DNA of 64,000 bases, taken from Unio delphinus (lineage: Eukaryota; Mollusca; Bivalvia; Unionida; Unionidae). Where the stretch lies: positions 1,559,501 through 1,623,500 of the forward strand of contig JAQISU010000098.1 of NCBI GenBank assembly GCA_029339505.1, in the 5' to 3' direction. The position numbers and the translations under genes are program-made. The notes beneath the pieces are model-generated. The model was not told the DNA's origin and did no database searches. It saw only the letters and a program-made list of their open reading frames with translations. Position 1 is the stretch's first letter; every line of letters begins with the position of its first letter. This document shows positions 1 through 10,600 of the stretch, piece by piece.

Positions 1-954
1 TTGTCTCCATATTTGATGTTCAAGGTATACTTAAGCACAGTTAATGACAGTTTCAAGGGCAATACAGTATCTGTCCGAAAATCTTAAAATTTTAGATTGA
101 TGGATAAAATTTGTTTTCAGCTATGGTCAGCATTGTTTAAGACATAGGGTTTATCTTGGTAAAGGACACTTGTGCATTGCCATGATAATGTTGCCAATTA
201 GATCAAGAAGCAAATTTAACTAGCCAGGTGACATTGTGGTTCCCATCCTAACAGGTCATCCATGCTGCAAAGAAAAAGGTGTCCTTGAGAGAAATGGCCT
301 TTTGTGAGAGAAACAAATTGGTAAAGTCAACTCCATGAAAATAATCGTCAATAGAACTATTTTCAATTTATTTAGTATGTATATTTTACTAAATGTATAT
401 CTGTGTAATAATAGTACAAGGGACATCCATATACAAGGGTACAATTGTATTTTCTATGGAGGTTTAATTATATATATCACTCTACATGGGTGTTGGTTGA
501 GGTTGTCTTCTTGAGTAGTGTGTCATTAGAGGTTTTATTCAAGTGAAGGTTATGGACTTGTGTTTGTTTCTTGTTTTCTTCAGTTTTCTTGCTTTTCTTG
601 TGAAAAGTAATTCATCACAACAGTATATTTTGGTCAGATCTATTTAACATACAACAGTGTAAAGATCTTGAGAGTATAAAAGGTGCTTTTTCTACATTAT
701 ACCATGGAGACGTCAACTAGATAATGCTGAGAAAATGAAACCTTTTCTCAAGGACTGACCAAGGCAGCCAATCTGGCCTGGCTTGAATGGTTATCAAACC
801 CTCAACCCCAAGATTATAGAGTCTGATGCTCAGCCATGCCTTCCCCATTCACTGTATTGTAACTTTCAATAATAAAGATGTTACTATGCTTTTATCAGAA
901 CAACAGCAGATCCAGACTTTTGTCTTTTAAATGTCTATTTTTCTTTAAAAGAAC
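1..954. other. Non-coding stretch upstream of recognised exons
   Basis: No exon, RNA gene or recognisable transposon was found. All frames are closed quickly by stops. It presumably belongs to an intron of the + strand gene whose first visible exon is at 7599. Confidence 0.4.
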
Positions 955-1268
955 TCTCCTGTGTCCTAGTCGTTAGATCGTCCATCTCAGATGCAAGAGG
1001 TCTCGGTTTCAAACTCTGGACAAGTTGTACACAAGATCTATAAAATTGTACTAACAGCTGCCAAACTGTCACACAACATTAAGAAGTTAGTGTTAGGACT
1101 GGTCGGCCTGATGTCAGAATAATGTGACTGGGTGGGACATCATGCTACATGTCTGTGGCATGATGCCCCAATGCTTAACATATCAAAACTGCCACATTAC
1201 AGACATCATATTGATATGACTGATTTTTTTTTTTAAAGCTATATTAAAATTCCAAATCACAAACACTG
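955..1268 (+). repeat. tRNA-derived SINE, family A, near full length
   Basis: The head has a pol III box-B-like motif (GGTTTCAAACTC near 1008). The conserved body reads GTTAGGACTGGTCGGCCTG, GTGACTGGGTGGGACATCAT and GGCATGATGCCCCA. It ends in the AAATTCCAAATCACA tail. Other copies of the same body lie at 2625-2850, 15035-15200, 36125-36320, 40955-41250 and 54155-54335. The arrangement matches the SINEs widespread in bivalves; the exact Repbase family is not assigned. Confidence 0.75.
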
Positions 1269-1410
1269 TAAGTTTAAAGTCTGTTAAGTCAAACTCACAT
1301 ACAACACCTTCATCCCCCCTGATAATAAACACCCCAAAATCGGCCAGTCGTGAATAAACTTAAATTGAAGACCCAAAACGTATCACACTGAAATGATAGT
1401 TTACCAGAGG

Positions 1411-1411
<1 letters not shown>

Positions 1412-1489
<78 letters not shown>
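1412..1489. repeat. (TA)n(CA)n compound microsatellite
   Basis: About 25 TA units run directly into about 14 CA units. The many-Y-I-C peptide that can be translated on the minus strand is only a reading of this repeat. Confidence 0.97.
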
Positions 1490-2055
1490 TACTGTATTTA
1501 AATACACAAGAAGAGACATTGGGTTAGAAGAATAGATATATTTGGAGAAACTGTTTGAAGTATGTTTGCCAAGTATAAGCAGTGTCAACTAAGGTCTTCA
1601 GTTGTCTTGAGTTGTATCTGTCTTGGCACATAAATGAAGACAGGAAAGTGCTCATGAATGAGATATGACCGATAATAAAGAGATTTAGTTGGCATGAAAT
1701 ACAGCAATACACTCTGATATACAGCATTTGGCAAGGTTTGAATAGCTCTTAAATAGACTTTTAGCAAATCTTGTCACTTTAATGGGTCATAAGTCATCTA
1801 TATAAAGTTACCATCAATGGGTAATACATTTCATTTAAGAGATGAAATTGTCAAATTTTTTTCTGGCATCAAAAGAACAAATTTAGAGTATGGCACAATT
1901 TTCCAAAGTATTTCAGCAGCAGTGTTGGTTGGATATGTTTTGAATATCTTACCAGATTTTAGCAAAATAATGGCAGTTTTTTCATTATGAAATTATATAT
2001 TTGTATTGTAAAAACTCTTAGGTATCTTAGCCCTGCTTGTCAATACATGTATATG
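1490..2055. other. Non-coding stretch
   Basis: No exon-like ORF with splice sites and no recognisable mobile element. The base composition is uniformly AT-rich. Confidence 0.35.
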
Positions 2056-2059
2056 GTTA

Positions 2060-2620
2060 ATTTTTTTCTGGTCAAAGCTACCCATTTATTTTGGTCCAAT
2101 TTGACATCATATGGTAAATGTCTTCTGGTCAAAGCTACCCAGTTATTTTAGTCCAATTTGACGTCATATAATAAATGTCTTCTAGTGAAAATTATCCAGG
2201 TATCTTGGTCCAGTTTTCACCATATGGTAAATGTCTTCTAGTAAACATTACCCAGGTATCTTGGTCCAATTTGACATAATATGGTAAATATCTTCTGTTC
2301 AAAGCTACCCAGGTTTCTTGGTCCAATTTGACATCATACGATAAATGTCTTCTATTAAAAGGTACCTTGGTTCCTTTGGTAAATGAGTGGTCTCTTAGTA
2401 AAAGTTACTTTATGTCTTGTTCATCTGTAAACTTAGGGTTAATGTCTTAGTAAAACCTAGCTTGGTGTATTGGTCCTCTGTCAAGTTATGGTAAATGTCT
2501 TAGTAAAACCTAGCTTGGTGTATTGGTCCTCTGTCAATTTATGGTAAATGTCTTAGTAAAAATGTACTTGGTGTATAGGTCCTCTGTCAATTTATGGTAA
2601 ATGTCTTAGTAAACACTTAC
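2060..2620. repeat. Degenerate tandem repeats of about 60-65 bp
   Basis: At least five imperfect units share TGGTCCAATTTGACATCATA, GGTAAATGTCTTCT and AAAGCTACCCA. From about 2400 the unit changes to one with GGTAAATGTCTTAGTAAAA and TTGGTCCTCTGTCAA. The two unit types look like diverged forms of one array. Confidence 0.75.
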
Positions 2621-2624
2621 TAAA

Positions 2625-2850
2625 ATGGTACTAAGAGCTGCCTCGCTTGGCGCCCAACATTAAGAGGTTATTGTTAGGACTGGTCAGCATGGTGTCACAA
2701 CAATGTGACTGGGTGAGACATCATGATACATGTCTGTGGCATGATGCCCCAGTGCTAGACACCACTATAAACTGCCATACTGCAGACATTATAGCGATAT
2801 GACTAACATTTTTAAAAAGTTACATTTTAAATTCCAAATCACATACACCC
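2625..2850 (+). repeat. SINE family A, 5'-truncated copy
   Basis: It carries the family A body (TGTTAGGACTGGTCAGC, ATGATGCCCCAGTGCTAGAC, ACTGCAGACAT) and the AAATTCCAAATCACATACAC tail. The tRNA-like head is missing. Confidence 0.75.
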
Positions 2851-3114
2851 ATGAGAATAATTTATGTGAATTTCATAATTCATTCATTATATCAATCCAA
2901 GGTTATGGCTAATACAATGTTTTCAAAGGCAGCCTATACTTCTGTTTGTAGAATTACACAATTTGATCCAAACATTGGCTTTTATATCAGTAGATGTTTA
3001 AAAAATATAAATGTAAATTCTACTTGTTTTAAGGGGATTCAAAAGTAAACAAGAGGACTTTTTGCATGAATGTATTGTGTTCATTCTATAATAAAACAGC
3101 TATTTTTTAATATG

Positions 3115-3340
3115 AATCGGATTCTAATGGAAAATGTTATTTAATAAAGCTCCATTCCATTGTAATACATCTTACTATAACATGATTTCAGATTCTAATG
3201 GAAAATGTTAATTAATAAAGCTCTATTCCATTGTAATACATCTTATTATAACATGATTTCAGATTCTAATGGAAAATGTTAATTAATAAAGCTCTATTCC
3301 ATTGTAATACATCTTATTATAACATGATTTCAGATTCATT
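3115..3340. repeat. Three tandem copies of a roughly 72-bp unit
   Basis: Three near-identical units begin with GATTCTAATGGAAAATGTTA and contain ATTCCATTGTAATACATCTT. Units two and three differ from each other by almost nothing, which suggests recent duplication. Confidence 0.9.
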
Positions 3341-3390
3341 GTGATACTATTATGGGCATATTGACCAGAATCATGCCAATGTATAATGGT

Positions 3391-5462
3391 TAGGGTTGAA
3401 AGAAAACATGATGAAACTTAATCTTATGAAATAGGTATGAAAGAAAACATGATGAAACTTATTCATATGAAAAGGGTTAAAAGAAAACATGATGAAACTT
3501 AATCGTATGAAATAGGGATGAAAGAAAACATGATGAAACTTAATCTTATGAAATAGGGATAAAAAAAAACATGATGAAACTTATTCATATGAAAAGGGAT
3601 GAAAGAAAACATGATGAAACTTATTAATATGAAAAGGGTTAAAAGAAAACATGATGAAACTTAATCGTGTGAAATAGGGTTAAAAGAAAACATGATGAAA
3701 CTTAATTGTATTAAATAGGGATGAAAGAAAACATGATGAAACTTAATCGTATGAAATAGGGTTGAAAGAAAACATGATGAAACTTAATCGTATTAAATAG
3801 GGCTGAAAGAAAACATGATGAAACTTAATCGTATGAAATAGGGTTGAAAGAAAACATGATGAAACTTAATCGTATGAAATAGGGATGAAAGAAAACATGA
3901 TGAAACTTAATTGTATGAAATAGGGTTGAAAGAAAACATGATGCAACTTATTCATATGAAAAGGGTTAAAAGAAAACATGATGAAACTTAATCTTGTAAA
4001 ATAGGGTTGAAAGAAAACATGATGAAACTTAATTGTATGAAATAGGGTTGAAAGAAAACATGATGAAACTTATTCATATGAAAAGGGTCAAAAGAAAACA
4101 TGATGAAACTTAATCGTATTAAATAGGGTTGAAAGAAAACGATGAAACTTAATCTTGTAAAATAGGGTTGAAAGAAAACATGATGAAACTTAATTGTATG
4201 AAATAGGGTTGAAAGAAAACATGATGAAACTTATTCATATGAAAAGGGTTAAAAGAAAACATGATGAAACTTAATCGTATTAAATAGGGATGAAAGAAAA
4301 CATGATGAAACTTAATCGTATGATATAGGGTTGAAAGAAAACATGATGAAACTTAATCGTATTAAATAGGGCTGAAAGGAAACATGATGAAACTTAATCG
4401 TATGAAATAGGGTTGAAAGAAACCATGATGAAACTTAATCGTATGAAATAGGGATGAAAGAAAACATGATGAAACTTAATTGTATGAAATAGGGTTGAAA
4501 GAAAACATGAAGAAACTTAATCTTATGAAAAAGGGTTGAAAGAAAACATAAAGAAACTTAATTTTATGAAATAGGGTTGAAAGAAAACATGATGAAACTT
4601 AATCTTATGAAATAGGGTTGAAAGAAAACGATGAAAGTTAATCTTGTAAAATAGGGTTGAAAGAAAACATGATGAAACTTAATTGTCTGAAATAGGGTTA
4701 AAAGAAAACATGATGAAACTTATTCATATGAAAAGGGTTAAAAGAAAACATGATGAAACTTAATCGTATTAAATAGGGATGAAAGAAAACATGATGAAAC
4801 TTATTCGTGTGAAAAAGGGTTGAAAGAAAACATGATGAAACTTAATTGTATGAAATAGGGTTGAAAGAAAACATGATGAAACTTAATTGTATGAAATAGG
4901 GTTGAAAGAAAACATGATGAAACTTAATCGTATGAAATAAGGATGAATGAAAACATGATGAAACTTAATCGTATGAAATAGGGTTGAAAGAAAACATGAT
5001 GAAACTTAATTGTATGAAATAGGGTTGAAAGAAAACATGATGAAACTTAATCGTATGAAATAGGGTTGAAATAAAACATGATGAAACTTAATCGTATGAA
5101 ATAGGGTTGAAAGAAAACATGATGAAACTTAATCGTATGAAATAGGGTTGAAATAAAACATGATGAAACTTAATCGTATGAAAAAGGGTTGAAAGAAAAC
5201 ATGATGAAACTTAAATGTATAAAATAGGGTTGAAAGAAAACATGATGAAACTTAATTGTATGAAATAGGGTTGAAAGAAAACATGATGAAACTTAATCGT
5301 ATGAAATAAGGATGAATGAAAACATGATGAAACTTAATCTTATGAAATAGGGTTGAAAGAAAACATGATGAAACTTAATCGTATGAAATAGGGCTGAAAG
5401 AAAAAATGATGAAACTTAATTGTATGAAAAAGGGTTAAAAGAAAGTGAGGTGAAACTTAATC
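3391..5462. repeat. 41-bp minisatellite, about 50 copies
   Basis: The unit is GGTTGAAAGAAAACATGATG followed by AAACTTAATCGTATGAAATAG. Variants alternate (AATCGTATG, AATTGTATG, ATTCATATG, AATCTTGTA), and some recur together in the same order, for example near 3990-4260. That points to higher-order amplification of multi-unit blocks. There is no long ORF and one strand is strongly purine-rich. Confidence 0.97.
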
Positions 5463-5689
5463 TAGTATGTTCATTTCGTTTTGCAAGACACCATTATTTT
5501 GTTTTAAAATTTCTAGAGTGCCCACTATATCACAGTTCTATATATTATGCTGCTCTCAGTACATCACGGTTTTTATATATATATAAGGGTCAGCAATAAT
5601 GGACCCTGACTACAGATTTATAACAAAGGGGAGCTGTTTCAGACAGTTTATTGTCAATGAAAGATTTTTATTAATAAAATTTTCACATG

Positions 5690-6160
5690 CATTTTTGGGC
5701 TTTTAAGAACACAGATTGGTAACCACTAATAATATTCACTATGATTATTAGGCTTATTAACAGGCTGGCAATAGTTTTCTGGTTCAGATTTTCCTTTCAA
5801 TGGCTTTGTAAGAATGGAGAATGTCCTTTCTGTATCAGAATTAAAAATGGCAGTTACAAAACAATAGTGCTCAGCCTGCAGAGAAATTCAGACTGTTTTC
5901 CTTTAGCTAGGTTTTTAAGTCTCCTGATTACTTTCTGATACTCATTCAAGCTAGGTTCACCCCAAAGAGAAGTTTCTGAGTTTGACTTCAGATGTATTCC
6001 TAAGTCAAATTTTTTTCTTATTGATTTCTTAACATTTGGAGAAAGCACGCATTTCTTAATTTTGGAAACGAATTGAACAAAGCATATATAAGGTGACTTT
6101 ATTAAATATTTCTTTGAAAACATTTTAAGCAATGCTTTAGCAATGAAACAGTACAAAAGC
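5690..6160 (-). pseudogene. hAT transposase C-terminal remnant
   Basis: The minus strand reads through about 100 codons (6156 to 5854). After a frameshift it continues with residues NSDTERTFSILTKPLK near 5790-5840. An (A/N)xDTER(T/V)FS motif is the hallmark of the hAT dimerisation domain at the transposase C-terminus. The upstream residues are basic and poorly conserved, and the frame is broken, so this is a decayed fragment. The 61135-61390 remnant shows the same motif in clearer form. Confidence 0.55.
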
Positions 6161-6900
6161 TCAAAATACTAACGCAAGTCTTCCTGCAGAAATATTTATT
6201 GGTCTATTTCTCCATTTTGTCTCACTTTTGCCAATGGTCATCCGAATTTTGTTCAGAAACTTTAAAGTCATTGTGTGCCAACTTGGATCTCATTATCACT
6301 TATAGTACTTTATAAAACATGCATCATTTATCCTTTAATGCTCCAGATTACAACTGTAATGTAATTAATTAACAGGTTGATGTGTACACCTGTAGGCTTT
6401 TTAAACTGATTACTCTACCACATAAGTGCACCAGTATAACATTTCTTTTCACCTGTAGACTGGATACGATGGGTTTCTGTAATGTGTGGATGGAACATGC
6501 AGAAATTTGGGGGGAGGTTTACATATATAAAAAAATGTAATCTTAGTTTTTAAGAGTGGTAGATTTTAGCTCAAAACCAGTGTATGCCGTAGATAGAATC
6601 ACATGTATGCAGACCTGCCTCGTATGTGTCAGCAGATTTGGTTCTATGCAGTTTGTTAAGAGTACATGGTAGAACTAACAACATACCTTTAATCAGCTGG
6701 CACATTATGCAATGGCAGATCAGCATATGTGTTATATACAGTTTAAGTAAATATAATACAGTATTATTATATTATATTCAATTGTTCATGCTACATAGAA
6801 GCTCAACATAGAACACTCACTGACATCTGTGTTGTTGGTATATCCACATGTCCATCTGTACATTTTTTGAATGCCAATTTTTCACCTGTAAAAAAATATT
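6160..6900. other. Non-coding stretch
   Basis: No exon, RNA gene or mobile element recognised. The longest + strand ORF (about 61 codons at 6626) has no recognisable domain. Confidence 0.35.
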
Positions 6901-6929
6901 GCTATGCCCTTTGTGTACATGAGTAATTT

Positions 6930-7265
6930 TACACTATACAAGTAATTTTTTTTTCAACTGTAAATAATGCTACATGATAAAGTATACTTAATGCAAGTAA
7001 TTTTGTATCAATAAATATTGCTACACCAAGAAGTATACTTAATATAATTATTTTTGTCACCTTTAAATGTTTTTTGAGTCACCATAAAGTATATTTAATG
7101 CAAGTAAATTTTTACCTTTAAATATTGGATCATCATTGAGTATACTTTATATAATTAATTTTTTCACCAATAAATATGTCTACACATTAAAGTATACTTA
7201 TTACAAGTACATTTAATTTGTTTATTTGTAATTATTTGATACACCAACGTATAATTAAATGCAAA
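6930..7265. repeat. Degenerate tandem array, roughly 60-bp units
   Basis: About five weak copies share AAAGTATACTTAATGCAAGTA, TTTTTCACC and TAAATATTGCTACAC. Divergence is high, so the array is old. Confidence 0.6.
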
Positions 7266-7598
7266 CAAAAAACTTACAGATAGTTCTATATGAGACAGAT
7301 TATCTTCATGATTTTTTTTAGAAATGTTTACATTACATTATTAAATTTTGTATGACATATTTGTGCACCACCACTACATGACCATATAGCTTTACCATAC
7401 CTCCATCCATATTTTGTCTGTCAAGGCATGGTGTAATTTTATATTTCATTTATCTTGGGCGCTGTTGTGGGCATTTTTGTTCCATGCACATATTTCAGAT
7501 ATATAGAGATTAATTATAGCATTACATGATTATGAAAGTTTCAAAGACAAATGATTAATATTTTTAATTTATTCTGTAATTTGGTTTGTCTTTTACAG

Positions 7599-7689
7599 TT
7601 TGTCCGTTTCTATGGAACCTTAATTCCAGCCTATTGTGTGGCCATTCTTTTGATGAGTCTGACGTATCAGCTGAAGTCAATAGCTGGAG
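7599..7689 (+). CDS. PGAP1: PGAP1-like exon (first visible), one membrane segment
   Basis: A good acceptor (TTTGTCTTTTACAG) precedes an open phase-0 exon that begins FVRFYGTLIPAYC and runs through a hydrophobic segment to QLKSIAG. The exon must end at phase 1 to join the next one. The only site that does this is GGAG|GCATGT at 7690, a GC donor. Using the nearby GT (CAT|GTATTT) puts exon 2 out of frame. The residues resemble a luminal loop plus a transmembrane helix of the PGAP1 C-terminal half. Earlier exons, including the lipase-like catalytic domain, lie upstream of the window. Confidence 0.7.
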
Positions 7690-10600
7690 GCATGTATTTT
7701 TAGATTTAACTTTATCAGAGTTTTTTCTGTAGCAAAACTACTTATTTTTGACCCAAGTTTCTCTTCAAGTATATTCACTAAATACAATTTTCATGGTCTT
7801 GGGGTACAAACCATGACAAGGTATATTTTACTAATTACTATAGCTCAAGTCCAACAACTAAAACAGAGATCAGAGAATTTTTTTTCAATTCTGCACATAG
7901 GATCCCAAGGGCAGAGGACACTGTGTCCCCCATAATCCAGATTTGGTGGGCACGACAATTTTAGAGGGACAAAATGAAAATAATAGTATTTAGTGTACCT
8001 GTGGTGTTATAAAAAAAATAATCTGATTTTGCTTCAGAAGTATTGCCACCTTAACTTAGTGGACTGCACTGTACTATTTTCCTTGGACATCTACATTATT
8101 GCAATAAAAGTATCTTGTGTTGAAGTAATTTAGTAAATATTAACATGCTTGAATATTCGGTTAATCTGAAATTAACCAGCATGGCATTTTCTGTATTGGA
8201 TCTTGATCTCATTTAATTTTAGTGTATATTATCTATTCGCATTTATTAAAATAAATACCTGTTTTCTGAATTACTTGTCTTTCCAGGCTAGCAGATCATG
8301 AATTAAATGACAAAATGATATATAGCTATTGGTCCAGTGTAATAAACAATGGTCAACTAGTTAGTTAAATACAGTACAAGCCGTCTGCCTTCTTCAATTC
8401 AGTTGTGATCAAGTACATTATTAGTCTGCCAGTATTCTTTGAAAAGATTTCATAGCAACATCTAAATCCACTCATGCAATAATTCAGAGCAACATTTAAC
8501 ACTCTTAAGAAACATTTTCACCTTGGATAGTTCCTGTCAATAATTGTTGCTATTCAAATGGATGCAACATCAAATATAGGTAATGTTTGTCAATACAGGA
8601 TAGCATGGACAACATCAATGACTGGTAATGTTTGTCTGTTGCAGAATAGAAACCATGTGGGTTTTGGATTAAATGAATAACACAAACAATGTGTGACAGA
8701 TGGAAATTTATGAAATAAAATAATAAGAAAAAATATATAGTCTATAAATATAATGATTCTCACACACTCTCAACATATGATTGATCCAATCACACTATAC
8801 AAACATTAACACATTGAACATAAACCGAAAATATGATATCACTATGAAATACAGATTCATAATACCTCATGTACTGCAGATATGTTTCAAATAATATTAT
8901 GCACTGTAAGAGATATTCACATAATCTCACGTACGGACTACGATTAAGATTCAATAATCTCAAGGTATTCAAATGGTTTTCAAATAATGTTATGCATTGT
9001 AAGTGAGATTCAAATAATCTCCTGGAATACAACTAAGATTTAGAATAATCTCATGCAAATGAAAATGTACCCAATTGAAACAATAATTGGAACAAACATA
9101 TGCTTCTTGACCCTTGTACAGCTGTATGATTCAAAAACTGATGAACCACAGTTTTTTTTTTGGTTAGCCCACACTTGTATCAGCTGCTCGCACCCTTCAC
9201 GGATCCACCACATGTACAGTAATACGTATACACACATACAGACAGCATACAGCACCCTTGAATTAGCTATGTCTACATTCGTGGATCCACCACATGTACA
9301 GACATATGTACATACATACAGACAGCTCTAGTCAGTTCTAGATAGCTCTAGTTCTAGTCAACTCTTGTCAGCTATAATAAAATTCAATCAGGTCTTAATA
9401 ATGGGTTTTGAAAAATCTCTAGATATATGCTAATACATTAAGCTCTAATAGCAACTTGTAATTCAAAGTTCACAATGTTTCTAATCAGCATTGTAATAAA
9501 TGCATCATTACACGATATGACATTACAAACTAAATAGGCTTCGCATATCAAATGAAATATAAATTTAACACTTACCCCTATGGCTGAAGAACACAATGGA
9601 GAGCATACACTCCTTGACAAGATCCAAAATTACCAGTGTGTCAGTTTTGAATTGATCTTCCTTAAATCCATAGGAGAGTGAGTAATAGTCAGAGTAAAAT
9701 GCCTGTGCATATCCTGCTTTTAATGTCCCTTGTCGCAAGTAATTTCCGGCGACAAGATCCAAAATTACCAGTGTGTCAGTTTTGAAATGATCTTCCTTAA
9801 ATCCATAGGAGAGTGAGTAATAGTCAGAGTAAAATACCTGTGCATATCCTGCTTTTAATGTCCCTTGTCGCAAGATAGATGTTAGTACTGTATCTTACCT
9901 GGAAAAAACACTTATTCAAATAGTTCTAAGGCATAACCAAGTTATTGTTTTTGCCTAATTCTCAATACAGGATAGCTTGGACAACATCAAATACCTGTAA
10001 TGTTTGTCAATTCAGAATAGCTTGGACAACATCAAATACCTGTAATGTTTGTCAATACAGAATAGCATAGACAACATCAAATACCGGTAATGTTTGGTGG
10101 CAATACCAGATAGCTTGGGGAAAATATTGCTGATGTCAAAAATAGAAAGAGATCATAAAACAATTGTAAACCTCAGGATTTACCCACATAGATGAACGAT
10201 AGATTTATGTTCTTAATATTTAATGGAGGTAAATCTGATATATGGAAGGTTCTGAGTAAAAACATCAAATCTGCCATTCCATTCACACTTGAAAATAGAG
10301 TGAATGGACTTATTTTAAAAAATGCTTATCAGCTTTAGTTAAAATTTCTGGAATGATTTTAATTCTACTGTAATATATAGTGGTGTTTTATAATATCTAT
10401 TTCTATGGTAATGTGCTGCAAGTAATGATTGGATTAAGCTTTTAAATGATAGGAATGGCTAATCATGTTAGGAATCATCATCTCCATCAATCCATCTGTG
10501 AACTACACAATCTTATGAAAAATATCTAATCCCCTCAGTATGTTTGAAGGATTGCAAAAAAGAACTTGGTGAGTTTTATGGACATCACATCAAGATGCAG

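Noticed and set aside
1310..1588. Minus-strand ORF with C-V and I-Y runs
   Set aside because: It is a translation of the (TA)n(CA)n microsatellite.
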